In this document: positions 32,687-40,687 of the stretch, in pieces
How positions within the stretch are numbered: the stretch's first letter is position 1
Layout: each line of letters begins with the position of its first letter
NCBI GenBank assembly: GCA_965246745.1
Contig: OZ251980.1
Coordinates: forward strand, 1,240,001 to 1,304,000
Length of the DNA: 64,000 nucleotides
Direction of reading: 5' to 3'
Origin: JANXMY01 sp965246745
GTDB taxonomy: Bacteria > Armatimonadota > Armatimonadia > Armatimonadales > Capsulimonadaceae
The notes under the pieces: generated by a model
The model's database searches: none
Told to the model about the DNA's origin: nothing
What the model saw: only the letters and a program-made list of their open reading frames with translations
Made by a program: the position numbers and the translations under genes

Positions 32687-33562
32687 ATGGCAACGACAAT
32701 CATGCTGACCGACGCGCAAAAAGCGCTGCTGCCGACCGACGACGAAGTGCGTGCTTACCGGGAGCACGGCTGGTATCATTCCAAAACCCTGTTTTCCGAC
32801 GCCGAGATTGACGCCGCCCTGGCCGGCAGCGAGCGCTTTTACCGAGGCGAGTACGACGACCCCGGCATTCCGGCGCTTGCGCCGTGGCGGCCGCGCGGCA
32901 ATCCCGCCCCCGGCCTGCGAAAAAACGACTTTGCTTCGTTTTACAGCCGTGAGCTGATCGCGCTGACCCGCCACCCGCTGCTGGCCGCCGTCGCCGCCCG
33001 GCTGGCGGAAACCCCCGAAATCCGGCTGTGGCACGACCAGCTTCTTTACAAACCGTCCGACGACCCGCAGAAAAAAGCCAATGTCGGCTGGCACACCGAC
33101 CGGGGCTACTGGAAAACGTGCTCGTCGCCCAACATGCTCACGGCGTGGATTCCGTTCCACGACTGCGGCGACGAAATGGGCACGATTACCATGTTTGACG
33201 GCAGCCACCGCTGGCCGGACAACACCGAATCGCTGGACTTTTTCAGCAGTGATTTGGAGGGCCTGGAAAAGAAGTTCCAGACCGGCGGCCATGAATTGGT
33301 GCGGGTGCCGATGAACCTCAAAAAAGGCCAGGTCAGCTTCCATCACTGCCTGACCGTCCACGGCAGCGGGCCGAACCGCAGCTCCCAGCCGCGCCGCTCG
33401 ATTGCCGTGCATCTTCAGGACGAAGCCAACCGCTGGCAGGAATACCACTTCGCCGACGGCGCCCTGGCGACGCACCCCGACGACGACCTGGTCCGCCAAG
33501 TAGACGGCCATCCCGACTACACCGACCCGGCCATCTGCCCCCGGCTGTACCCGGCAGGCTAG
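32687..33562 (+). CDS. Phytanoyl-CoA dioxygenase-family protein (second copy)
   Basis: A 291-residue Fe(II)/2-oxoglutarate oxygenase: iron ligands His136-x-Asp138 (GWHTDRGYW) and His225 (LTVHGSGPN), with Arg236 or Arg237 for 2-oxoglutarate. CAGGAGAAGC upstream is a good RBS and TACAAT at 32648-32653 a candidate -10. Only modestly similar to the 252-residue copy at 17.6 kb, so probably a different substrate. Divergent from an AraC-type gene. Confidence 0.85.
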   Translation: MATTIMLTDAQKALLPTDDEVRAYREHGWYHSKTLFSDAEIDAALAGSERFYRGEYDDPGIPALAPWRPRGNPAPGLRKNDFASFYSRELIALTRHPLLAAVAARLAETPEIRLWHDQLLYKPSDDPQKKANVGWHTDRGYWKTCSSPNMLTAWIPFHDCGDEMGTITMFDGSHRWPDNTESLDFFSSDLEGLEKKFQTGGHELVRVPMNLKKGQVSFHHCLTVHGSGPNRSSQPRRSIAVHLQDEANRWQEYHFADGALATHPDDDLVRQVDGHPDYTDPAICPRLYPAG

Positions 33563-33579
33563 ACCCCCGGCGCGTCGGC

Positions 33580-33825
33580 GGGAACAGCGCCCGCCTTGCC
33601 GTGCCGGATATACTACGGGACATTGATGACCACAATCCGGGGATCGCGCAAAAGCAGCAAGTTCGCTTTCAGCGCGGTCGCCCGGTGACGCCGAACGCAA
33701 TCAAATGATGCCGCCAAACGCAATCAAAGGTTGGCGAGGAAGATGCCGACGGCGTAAACCAAGCGCCGCCCGTGCAGGGCGAAGACATGGAGCAGATTGC
33801 CGCTCAACTCAGAACGAAGAGCTAA
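33580..33825 (+). pseudogene. Possible coding remnant with internal stop
   Basis: One frame reads as protein-like sequence on both sides of a TGA at 33706: first VPDILRDIDDHNPGIAQKQQ and on to VTPNAIK, then GEEDADGVNQAPPVQGEDME, ending at a TAA at 33823. Around the TGA, AACGCAATCAAA is duplicated 23 nt apart (33694 and 33717), which could explain frame disruption. No start codon is evident and I recognise no family. This 388-bp gap between the dioxygenase and the restriction gene otherwise holds only a terminator. Confidence 0.3.
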
Positions 33826-33874
33826 GTCGGCAGGGCAAAAATCGCCCCTGCCCGTCGAGGCCGTGCGAAGGCAC

Positions 33875-33895
33875 ATCGGCAAAAACGCCGATTTT
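33875..33895 (+). terminator. Rho-independent terminator candidate
   Basis: ATCGGC-AAAAAC-GCCGAT followed by TTT on the plus strand, downstream of the dioxygenase gene and remnant. Confidence 0.5.
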
Positions 33896-33950
33896 CTGCT
33901 CGCTTTCTTCGAATGACATCAGCGGCTGGCCGAAAGGTACGCCGTGAGTT

Positions 33951-34586
33951 TTATCGTGTTTCTGCGGTGTCCGCTGCCAGGGTGACGGTTCGCTTTCGCT
34001 TCCCGGAGCCTTCCACTTCGCTGGCAATTCCTAAAATCAGCACCGGGACATCAATGTCCGCCACGCCGCGATGCTGCAAGTCCCAAACAAACTGCTCAAA
34101 GTACGACACGCCGCTGGACATCTGCAAGGCGAAATTTTTACAGGGAACGACCTCAATGCCTGCGTCAATTACTCCGAGGTTGCGAAAAATCGTCATCTTT
34201 GCGGCAACGTTGTATACCATAAAAGAGTATTTTCCGAACTGCACTTCAACGCCGAGTTTGTTTTTCACAAAGTCCATGTCCCGAAAGCCGACGTTTTCGG
34301 TGACAGCGGCTTTGTATTCCGGGGTGTAGTATTCGCTTGAGTACAAGCATTTTTCTGTGTGGTCGCGCCAGCCCTGAGCAAACATCGGCTTTTTGATTGC
34401 CTTGTTGAGACTGATCGGGCTGTAAAGCATCACGCCCCGCGTGGTCTTTTCTTTGCTTTCTTTGACCCGGTGCTGCTCGGCATCTACGCCTGCCAGCGCC
34501 TGTGTCAGCTCGTCCAGAAGGTCCGGGTACTTTTCGGCGACAACTTCCGCGCCATGATTGAACGAGTACCGGGCAGCTACAATCAT
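33951..34586 (-). CDS. BglII-like type II restriction endonuclease
   Basis: A 211-residue protein resembling the BglII family. The key region FRDMDFVKNKLGVEVQFGKY places Asp105, Glu114 and Gln116 with spacings 9 and 2, identical to the Asp84-Glu93-Gln95 metal site reported for BglII. The length is close to BglII (223). It overlaps the methyltransferase gene by 4 nt (ATGA), as expected for a restriction-modification pair, the methylase being translated first. The base composition is visibly more AT-rich than neighbouring genes, pointing to horizontal transfer. The recognition sequence is not determined; AGATCT or a relative is a guess from the family. Confidence 0.82.
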   Translation of the reverse strand: MIVAARYSFNHGAEVVAEKYPDLLDELTQALAGVDAEQHRVKESKEKTTRGVMLYSPISLNKAIKKPMFAQGWRDHTEKCLYSSEYYTPEYKAAVTENVGFRDMDFVKNKLGVEVQFGKYSFMVYNVAAKMTIFRNLGVIDAGIEVVPCKNFALQMSSGVSYFEQFVWDLQHRGVADIDVPVLILGIASEVEGSGKRKRTVTLAADTAETR

Positions 34587-35635
34587 CCCCGCTCTCCTCC
34601 GCCGTCTTTTTTCTCACTGTCTGTTTTTTCTGTTTTCAGCCATTCGGGCGGCACTTGGGCGACTTTATCACGACTGGACGGCACATGAACCGGCTTTCCC
34701 AGCGCCCGATACCCCAGTTTCCCGGCATACAAATCGGCAATGCGCTGACGCGCAATGGCAACGAACTCCGGTTCTTTCTCGCAGCCCATCCCGCGCCGGC
34801 CATTGCCGAGTGCGGCCAGCACCGCGCTTGCCACCCCGGAAAACGGATCAAGCACCCAGTCGTCTTCATCGGTCATGGAAAGAACGCAGCGCTCGACCAG
34901 CTCAATCGGGTATTGACAGGGATGAATCGTTTTTTCGGGGTGATTGGCTTTCACATTGGGAATGTCCCACAGGCAGGTTTCCCAATCCCGAACCAGGACT
35001 TTCCAGATGTCCGAAGGGTTTTTGCCGAGCGGATTGCCTGACGGCAGACCCTTTTTGTCGCCTTTGAAGTGCCGCTTGCCCGGATATTTGGAGGGAACGC
35101 GCACCGGGTCGAGATGGAACGTGTAGCGGTCGGTTTTGGTGAACCAAAGCAGGGTTTCATAGCGCCCGGAGAACCGTTTGGACGCATGCAGGCCATGATC
35201 GAAATGCCAGACAATCCGGTTCCGAAGCTTGAGGCCGCGTGATTTGAAGAACGGATAAAACAAAATGTCAAGCGGGAAAATCTCGCCCTGCTCGACATAA
35301 TTCCCGACCTGCCAGACAAGGCTTCCTTCCGGCGACAAAACCCGCACAAGCTCGTCTACAATCGGGGAAAGCGCTTCCAAATAAGCGTCGAGATGAGTGG
35401 CGGCCTCATAGTTTTTGCCGAGGTTGTACGGTGGCGACGTAATGATTAATTTTATGGCCCCGTCGGGCACGAGACGCAGGCTGTCCAGGCAGTCGCCCGG
35501 TGCGACGACTGCGCCGGCCTGGGGTGAGTAAGCGGCGGCAATGCCGAGTGGATTTTGCGGGAAATCCACGCTCGTTTGGAAATCTTTCGGGACTTCGTCT
35601 GCCGCAAAGAGGCTTTCGGTCAGCAAAAGAGACAT
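34583..35635 (-). CDS. Site-specific DNA methyltransferase, beta-class (probably N4-cytosine)
   Basis: A 350-residue SAM-dependent DNA methylase. Motif IV TSPPYN (66-71) precedes motif I DPFSG (263-267), the order of the beta class; S-P-P-Y favours N4-methylcytosine although N6-adenine cannot be excluded. A target-recognition region with many basic residues lies between about 140 and 230. It protects host DNA from the BglII-like nuclease encoded immediately downstream. Confidence 0.88.
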   Translation of the reverse strand: MSLLLTESLFAADEVPKDFQTSVDFPQNPLGIAAAYSPQAGAVVAPGDCLDSLRLVPDGAIKLIITSPPYNLGKNYEAATHLDAYLEALSPIVDELVRVLSPEGSLVWQVGNYVEQGEIFPLDILFYPFFKSRGLKLRNRIVWHFDHGLHASKRFSGRYETLLWFTKTDRYTFHLDPVRVPSKYPGKRHFKGDKKGLPSGNPLGKNPSDIWKVLVRDWETCLWDIPNVKANHPEKTIHPCQYPIELVERCVLSMTDEDDWVLDPFSGVASAVLAALGNGRRGMGCEKEPEFVAIARQRIADLYAGKLGYRALGKPVHVPSSRDKVAQVPPEWLKTEKTDSEKKDGGGERG

Positions 35636-35690
35636 GGCTTTGGTGTCCCCTCCGTGGCATGGCCGGCGAAATCGCTGCCGGCCGGCAGTG

Positions 35691-37298
35691 TTAAAAGAAA
35701 AACCGATACGCCACGTCGAGCTGCTTGATGCGCTCGTTTTGCCCGTAGTTGCCCTCGGCGTTCGCAGGGGTAAACCCGTCGCCGGGGCTGGGCACGCTCG
35801 GCGGGATCGGAAACGCCGACTGGCGGTAATCGTGGTAGGTCAGCGCGACGCTGCTTTTACGGGACGGGGAAAACACGACCGATGCCGCATAGTCGCGCGA
35901 CGTGGGGGCGGGGAAGGTCTCGTCAATGCGCTTTCGGTCCCGGCCCGACAGCGAAACGGTCAGGCCGGGCTGAAGCCGCTGCGAGAGGCGCAGGAAAAAC
36001 TCGCGCGAGTTCGGACCGCTCGGCAGACCAATCTCGTCGTACCGCCCCTTCTGCCACTGAGTTTCGGGGATGCGGGAGCTGTAGGTGGTCGGGTCGGCAA
36101 ACGTGTACTCGGCGACAATCCCCGTGCCGGGCGACGGCTGAAACGCGACCCCGGCAAGCTGGGCGACCTTGCGCGGGGTCCGGTAGGTGCGCCGCCCCGG
36201 CGTTTGGATGTCATCAATCCCAAGCTGGCCGTAGACCCGCAGCGACGGCGAGGCTTCATACGACGCGCCGAAGTTGAGAAAGCTGTTGTATGCCTCGTCT
36301 AATCCTTGCAGCCGCAGGCCGCCGATTTTGAGATTGGCGCTCTGCCCGGAGTAAAAGTCCGGCAGCAGCGACACATACAGCGCTCGGGACGAAGTCGAAA
36401 GATACGCTTCCTGGAAGTCTGCGGTGAACCGGGGGGAAAACGCGTACTCGATGCGCCGGGCCGCAAGATACTTGCGCTGGGAATGGTCGCGAAAGGTCGC
36501 CAGAAACTGCGTAAAATGATACTCGCGCCCCAGGCGCGGGCCGAGGCTGAACGGGAACGCCACTTGGATTTGGTCCAGCGCCGGGGCATTGTCCGAGATC
36601 ATGGTCGCGCCGCGCGTCCCCGGTCCCCAGCGGTTTTGGAGCCGCCCGAGGCTTACGGTGAGGCCCCGCCCGCCGTCTGCCGCGACAAACGCTTCGCTGA
36701 CCGCCGGGAAATCGTGCGGCCCGATGTCGTTTTGGAACACCCGGCGATTGTCCTGCGGCCAGTTCGACACCGACACGCCGTAGCGGACATTCGGGCGCAG
36801 GCTGCCGAGCGCCGTGGCCCGGTACACGCCGATGACCCCGCTGCCCGGCCGCGTGTCCCCGCCGGTCCGAATTCTTGCTTCCGGCTGCCCATACCCGCTG
36901 ACCGACACCGCCGGCCCCGGCGGCCCCGCTTCAGCCCCGTCCAGGTCCGCCCCGGCGGCTTTGAGTTCCGGCTGCAATGTTTCCAGGGCGGCGTGCAGGG
37001 CCGCCGCCGCCGGGCCGCTTTTCTGCACTCCGGCGAGGTGCGCCGGATCGCTTTCCACTAAATGCGCCAGCAGCCGCGCAAGCTGCCCGCGCGTGTAGGG
37101 CGTGCCCCCGAGAAAATCCTCGGGCGTTTCGGCGGGGCCGAACGCGTCCGCCGATGCCAGCGCGGCAAACGAATCCAGCAGCGTGCTTCCCTGCGGCACA
37201 ATGTCGGTCCCGGCGGCAAGCGTCGGGCGGCAGGCCGCGCCGCCGAGGGCAAGGCTGAAAGCGAGGGGCAGCGCAAGTCGGGGGAAAAGTTGTTTCAT
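35691..37298 (-). CDS. Wzi-like outer-membrane beta-barrel protein
   Basis: A 535-residue exported protein. A signal peptide (MKQLFPRLALPLAFSLALGG) is followed by a helical N-terminal region with SLH-like features (GTPYTRGQLARLLAHL) and a barrel domain resembling the capsule-assembly protein Wzi (LGRLQNRWGPGTRG, LDQIQVAFPFS, FRDHSQRKYLAARRIEY). It ends in YRFFF, a typical C-terminal signal for outer-membrane insertion. It may tether surface polysaccharide. The start at 37298 is preferred; upstream in-frame codons enter the inverted repeat. Codons before this start read an unlikely leader. Confidence 0.75.
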   Translation of the reverse strand: MKQLFPRLALPLAFSLALGGAACRPTLAAGTDIVPQGSTLLDSFAALASADAFGPAETPEDFLGGTPYTRGQLARLLAHLVESDPAHLAGVQKSGPAAAALHAALETLQPELKAAGADLDGAEAGPPGPAVSVSGYGQPEARIRTGGDTRPGSGVIGVYRATALGSLRPNVRYGVSVSNWPQDNRRVFQNDIGPHDFPAVSEAFVAADGGRGLTVSLGRLQNRWGPGTRGATMISDNAPALDQIQVAFPFSLGPRLGREYHFTQFLATFRDHSQRKYLAARRIEYAFSPRFTADFQEAYLSTSSRALYVSLLPDFYSGQSANLKIGGLRLQGLDEAYNSFLNFGASYEASPSLRVYGQLGIDDIQTPGRRTYRTPRKVAQLAGVAFQPSPGTGIVAEYTFADPTTYSSRIPETQWQKGRYDEIGLPSGPNSREFFLRLSQRLQPGLTVSLSGRDRKRIDETFPAPTSRDYAASVVFSPSRKSSVALTYHDYRQSAFPIPPSVPSPGDGFTPANAEGNYGQNERIKQLDVAYRFFF

Positions 37299-37358
37299 AA
37301 GCACCCGCATTGTACCAGACGGGCGAAGGGGTGTCAACGGAGAAAGCACGGGAAACAA

Positions 37359-37526
37359 AAGCGCGGGGAGACCCGGCAGACTGCCACGGAGTAAATTCCG
37401 AGGCTCAGACAAACCGGCGTCGCGGCGACGCGGGACAAATCGCCCAAACTCTTGTGTCGCTTCGACACGGGTTTATTCCAGCCTCGGAATTTATTCCGTG
37501 GCAGTCTGCCGGGTCTCCCCGCGCTT
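37359..37526. repeat. Long inverted repeat, 47-nt arms
   Basis: Arms 37359-37405 and 37480-37526 pair over 47 nt with one mismatch and include GGAATAAATTCC, the core also found in the 24.5 and 59.2 kb elements. The 74-nt loop carries two minor hairpins (GTCGC-G-GCGAC at 37419 and GTGTCG-CTT-CGACAC at 37454). It lies between the divergent barrel and DUF3060 genes, so it is not simply a terminator. Confidence 0.9.
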
Positions 37527-37570
37527 CTTGCCGCTTTCTGCGCTATAATACACTAAAGGAGCCGCCCGCC

Positions 37571-38221
37571 ATGCTTCAGCACGAACAGCCCGAGTTGCAG
37601 ACACAAACGAATGCCGCCGACGCCCGCGTCACGCCCGAAGAATTGTCCGCCGCCGTGAAGGCGCTCGAAGAAAAGCAAAGCAGCACCGTCGCCATCGGCT
37701 CGGTGGTAGACGAGCTGCGGCTGAACGCCACGTCCGAGCAGATTTGGGACGAAGTGCAGCAGCAGCGGGCGCAGGACGCCGCTGCACAGACACCGTCCGC
37801 GCAAAGCTTTGCCGTAATGCCTAAAGCACGTCCGCGCCGTCGAGTGCGCTGGTGGGCGATTGCGGTGGTCGGCGTCGTCGTCTGGGGTGCGTTACATAAT
37901 ATCTCAATTCAGACCTCGCCGTCAGTAACTACTACGTCCCGGACGACAACTATCACTTCGCGGACTATGAACACAACTCCGCCACCAGCAGTCATACCTT
38001 CGGGTCAAGCAATTACGATCAGCGGCGACGGTCAAAGCGAGACAATTCCCGTACAGGGCAAAGATGTTGTCGTCACAGGCGACGGCAACGATCTGACGCT
38101 GCATGGTCAGGCCCGGTCGGTCACGGTCAGCGGCGACGGGAATGACTTGTCAGGCGATGCTCCAAAAGCATCCAGCATCACCGGCGACGGCAACGATGTC
38201 CAATGGACAAGCGGCAGGTAG
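37571..38221 (+). CDS. Membrane-anchored DUF3060-type protein
   Basis: A 216-residue protein: a cytoplasmic N-terminal region (about 1-95), a single membrane helix (WWAIAVVGVVVWGALHNI, about 97-114), a Thr/Ser-rich linker, then repeats of the form V-x-G-D-G-N (ISGDGQS, VVTGDGNDLTLHG, VTVSGDGNDLSG, ITGDGNDVQW) typical of DUF3060 beta-helical domains. AAGGAG lies 10 nt upstream and TATAAT at 37544-37549. The function of the family is unknown; an extracytoplasmic surface role is likely. Confidence 0.75.
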   Translation: MLQHEQPELQTQTNAADARVTPEELSAAVKALEEKQSSTVAIGSVVDELRLNATSEQIWDEVQQQRAQDAAAQTPSAQSFAVMPKARPRRRVRWWAIAVVGVVVWGALHNISIQTSPSVTTTSRTTTITSRTMNTTPPPAVIPSGQAITISGDGQSETIPVQGKDVVVTGDGNDLTLHGQARSVTVSGDGNDLSGDAPKASSITGDGNDVQWTSGR

Positions 38222-38244
38222 GCCGAACTTGGCGGTTTTTGGGG

Positions 38245-38250
38245 TATAAT
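38245..38250 (+). promoter_or_regulatory. -10 box giving a probable leaderless typA mRNA
   Basis: TATAAT ends 8 nt before the typA ATG (38259), so transcription should begin at or next to the start codon. No Shine-Dalgarno precedes the ATG, and no -35 with normal spacing is seen. Confidence 0.6.
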
Positions 38251-38258
38251 AGCGTCCT

Positions 38259-40088
38259 ATGTCTCAAACTATCACACAGGATCACCTGCGGAATATCGCG
38301 ATTATCGCGCACGTTGACCACGGCAAAACAACTTTGGTGGACGGCATGCTCAAGCAGGGCGGCGTGTTTCGGACCAACCAAGTGGTCGCCGACCGCGTCA
38401 TGGACAAAATGGACTTGGAGCGCGAGCGCGGCATCACCATTGTTTCCAAGCACACGGCGATCACCTACGGCGATACCAAAATCAACATCGTGGACACCCC
38501 CGGACACGCCGACTTCGGCGGCGAAGTCGAGCGGGTGATGACGCTTGTGGACGGCGTATTATTGCTGATTGACGCGGTGGAAGGTCCGATGCCGCAGACC
38601 CGGTTTGTGCTCTCGAAAGCGCTGCAAGCCGGGCACAAAGTGGTGGTGGTCGTCAACAAGATAGACCGGCCCAACTCGCGCCTCGATTATGTGGTAGACC
38701 AGACGTTCGATTTATTTGCCGCCCTCGGCGCGACCGAAGCGCAATTAGACTTCCCCGTGGTGTATGCGATTGCCTTGCAGGGGACGGCGACCCTGGACCC
38801 GAACACGCCGGGCGCGGACTTAGGCATACTGTTTCAGACGATTGTGGACCATTTAGACCCGCCGACCGGCGACCCGGAAGCGCCGCTTCAGCTTCGGGCG
38901 ACAACGCTGGATTACGACGATTACAAGGGCCGGATCGCGATTGGCCGGGTCAACGCCGGGGTGGTCAAAACGGGCCAGAACATCATTGTGGTCAACCGCG
39001 AAGGGGCCAACGTCCCCGGCAAGATCGCTCAGGTGTTTATTTACCAGGGCCTTAACCGCACCGAAGTCGAGCAGGCCGAGGCGGGCGAGATTGTCGCGAT
39101 TTCGGGCCTGCCGGATGTCAACATCGGCGAAACCATCGCGTCGCGCGAAAACCCCGTCGCCCTGCCGATGATGCAGGTGGACGAGCCGACCCTGCGGATG
39201 ACGTTCGGCGTGAATACGTCGCCTCTCACCGGCCGCGAAGGGCAGTGGTCTACGTCGCGCAAGCTGCGCGAGCGCCTCATGAAAGAACTCCAGACCAATG
39301 TGGCCCTGCGGGTCGAGGACACCGACTCCGCCGACCAATTTGCGGTGTCGGGCCGGGGCGAGCTGCATTTGGCGGTTTTGATCGAGACCATGCGCCGGGA
39401 AGGCTACGAGCTGCAAGTGTCTCAGCCCGAGGTCATCTTCCACGAGGAAAACGGCCAAAAAATGGAGCCGCTGGAAGAAGTCGAGATTGACGTGGCCGAA
39501 GAATACTCGGGGGTCGTGATTGAGCAGCTCGGGCGGCGCAAAGGCGAGATGCTGGATATGAACTCGCCCGGCGACGGCCATGTGTACATGCGGTTCAAGG
39601 TCCCGACACGCGGCCTGCTCGGCTTCCGCAACCAGTTTTTGACGGAAACGCGCGGCACCGGGGTTTTAAACTCACTGTTCGGCGGCTACATTCCCTACAC
39701 CGGCGAGATGACGATTGAGCGCAACGGGAGCCTGCTCGCCAGCGAATCGGGCATCACCACGACGTTCGGCCTGGCGGCGGCGGAAGACCGGGGCATTTTG
39801 TTTGTCCCGCACAACGTTGAAGTCTACGAAGGCATGATCATCGGCAAGAATGCCCGCGACACCGATTTGGAAGTCAACGTCTGCCGCAAAAAGCACCTGA
39901 CTTCGATGCGCGAGTCGAACAAAGAAACGTTCATGCGCCTCGCCCCCCCGATGGTCATGTCGCTGGACCGCGCCATTGAATACATCGGCCCCGACGAGCT
40001 GGTGGAAGTCACCCCGAAAAACATCCGCATGCGAAAGCGCGAGCTGGACGCTAACCTGCGCCGCCGGGCGTCCAAAGCGCCCAAGTAG
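38259..40088 (+). CDS. typA: TypA/BipA ribosome-associated GTPase
   Basis: A 609-residue translational GTPase. G1 AHVDHGKT (17-24), RGIT switch I (58-61), DTPGH (79-83) and NKID (133-136) are intact, followed by EF-G-like domains II, III and V and the BipA C-terminal domain (TRGTGVLNSLFGGY, RTRKHLTS-like CRKKHLTSMRESNKE). It assists 50S assembly and stress or low-temperature translation. The length is standard. Its stop codon overlaps the first base pairs of a long inverted repeat. Confidence 0.96.
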   Translation: MSQTITQDHLRNIAIIAHVDHGKTTLVDGMLKQGGVFRTNQVVADRVMDKMDLERERGITIVSKHTAITYGDTKINIVDTPGHADFGGEVERVMTLVDGVLLLIDAVEGPMPQTRFVLSKALQAGHKVVVVVNKIDRPNSRLDYVVDQTFDLFAALGATEAQLDFPVVYAIALQGTATLDPNTPGADLGILFQTIVDHLDPPTGDPEAPLQLRATTLDYDDYKGRIAIGRVNAGVVKTGQNIIVVNREGANVPGKIAQVFIYQGLNRTEVEQAEAGEIVAISGLPDVNIGETIASRENPVALPMMQVDEPTLRMTFGVNTSPLTGREGQWSTSRKLRERLMKELQTNVALRVEDTDSADQFAVSGRGELHLAVLIETMRREGYELQVSQPEVIFHEENGQKMEPLEEVEIDVAEEYSGVVIEQLGRRKGEMLDMNSPGDGHVYMRFKVPTRGLLGFRNQFLTETRGTGVLNSLFGGYIPYTGEMTIERNGSLLASESGITTTFGLAAAEDRGILFVPHNVEVYEGMIIGKNARDTDLEVNVCRKKHLTSMRESNKETFMRLAPPMVMSLDRAIEYIGPDELVEVTPKNIRMRKRELDANLRRRASKAPK

Positions 40089-40363
40089 GGGCGAACCTTG
40101 TGTTCGCCCTGCCTCTCGTGTTCGCCCTGCCTCTTTGTTCGCCCTTTCTTGGGTATCGGCCCTTTTTTGGGTATCGGCCCTTTTTTGGGTATCGGCCCTT
40201 TTTTGGGTATCGGCCCTTTTTTGGGTATCGGCCCTTTTTTGGGTATCGGCCCTTTTTTGGGTATCGGCCCAAAAGACAAATAGAGGGCGAACATGGGAGG
40301 CAGGGCGAACATGGGAGGCAGGGCGAACATGGGAGGCAGGGCGAACACAAGGTTCGCCCCTAC
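40085..40363. repeat. Long inverted repeat with tandem-array loop
   Basis: Arms 40085-40115 and 40333-40363 are perfectly complementary over 31 nt (GTAGGGGCGAACCTTGTGTT and following bases). The left arm starts inside the typA stop codon. The loop holds two 18-nt tandem arrays. The GTAGGGGCG...CGCCC word is related to the GTAGGGGCGCTGCTTGCCGC word in other repeats of the window. Confidence 0.92.
40151..40270. repeat. 18-nt tandem array in the loop of the inverted repeat
   Basis: GGGTATCGGCCCTTTTTT repeats six times exactly from 40151, plus a 12-nt partial unit. A different 18-nt unit, GGGCGAACATGGGAGGCA, repeats three times from 40285 to 40338. Both unit lengths equal six codons, which keeps several frames open; these frames are not considered genes. 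Confidence 0.95.
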
Positions 40364-40403
40364 GGGTCAAGAACAGGATTAAGAGCAGGATTACGAATAG
40401 AAT

Positions 40404-40590
40404 GTAGGGCGCGAACCTTGTGTTCGCCCCTCTCCTTCGGTGTTCGCCCTGCCTCCCGTGTTCGCCCTGCCTCCCGTGTTCGCCCCTCTCCTCCCGTGCT
40501 CGCCCATTTCCTCCCGTGCTCGCCCATTTCCTTCGGTGTCCGCCCATTTCCTTCGGTGTTCGCCCTGCCTCCCGTGTTTGCGCTTTATTT
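40404..40590. repeat. Degenerate 18-nt repeat array (solo arm)
   Basis: Begins with GTAGGGCGCGAACCTTGTGT, like the arm at 40085, then about nine degenerate 18-nt units of the TGTTCGCCCTGCCTCCCG or TGCTCGCCCATTTCCTCCCG kind. No matching right arm was found. With the preceding element it fills the 599-bp gap after typA; no gene is seen there. Confidence 0.8.
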
Positions 40591-40637
40591 TGGGCAGTCG
40601 CCATCTTTTCCCGAGGTGAATCCGCTAAACTAAAAAT

Positions 40638-40661
40638 AGCCCCCGGCATCCGCCGGGGGCT
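40638..40661 (-). terminator. Terminator of the lipoprotein gene
   Basis: AGCCCCCGGC and GCCGGGGGCT with a 4-nt loop, followed on the minus strand by ATTTTTAG. It lies 27 nt after the stop of the 364-residue gene. Confidence 0.8.
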
Positions 40662-40687
40662 GTTTGTGGTTCTTGGCGTGCTTTGCG

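Noticed and set aside
31760..33700. 646-codon minus-strand frame across the AraC/dioxygenase pair
   Set aside because: Overlaps two well-supported genes in other frames; no recognisable motifs.
40151..40340. CRISPR array
   Set aside because: Repeats are contiguous tandem units without unique spacers, and no cas genes are nearby.
40098..40633. Open frames encoding hexapeptide repeats (FFGYRP, GIGPFL, PKKGPI types)
   Set aside because: Unit length 18 nt keeps frames open by arithmetic; no RBS, no conserved non-repeat part, and the DNA is an inverted-repeat loop.
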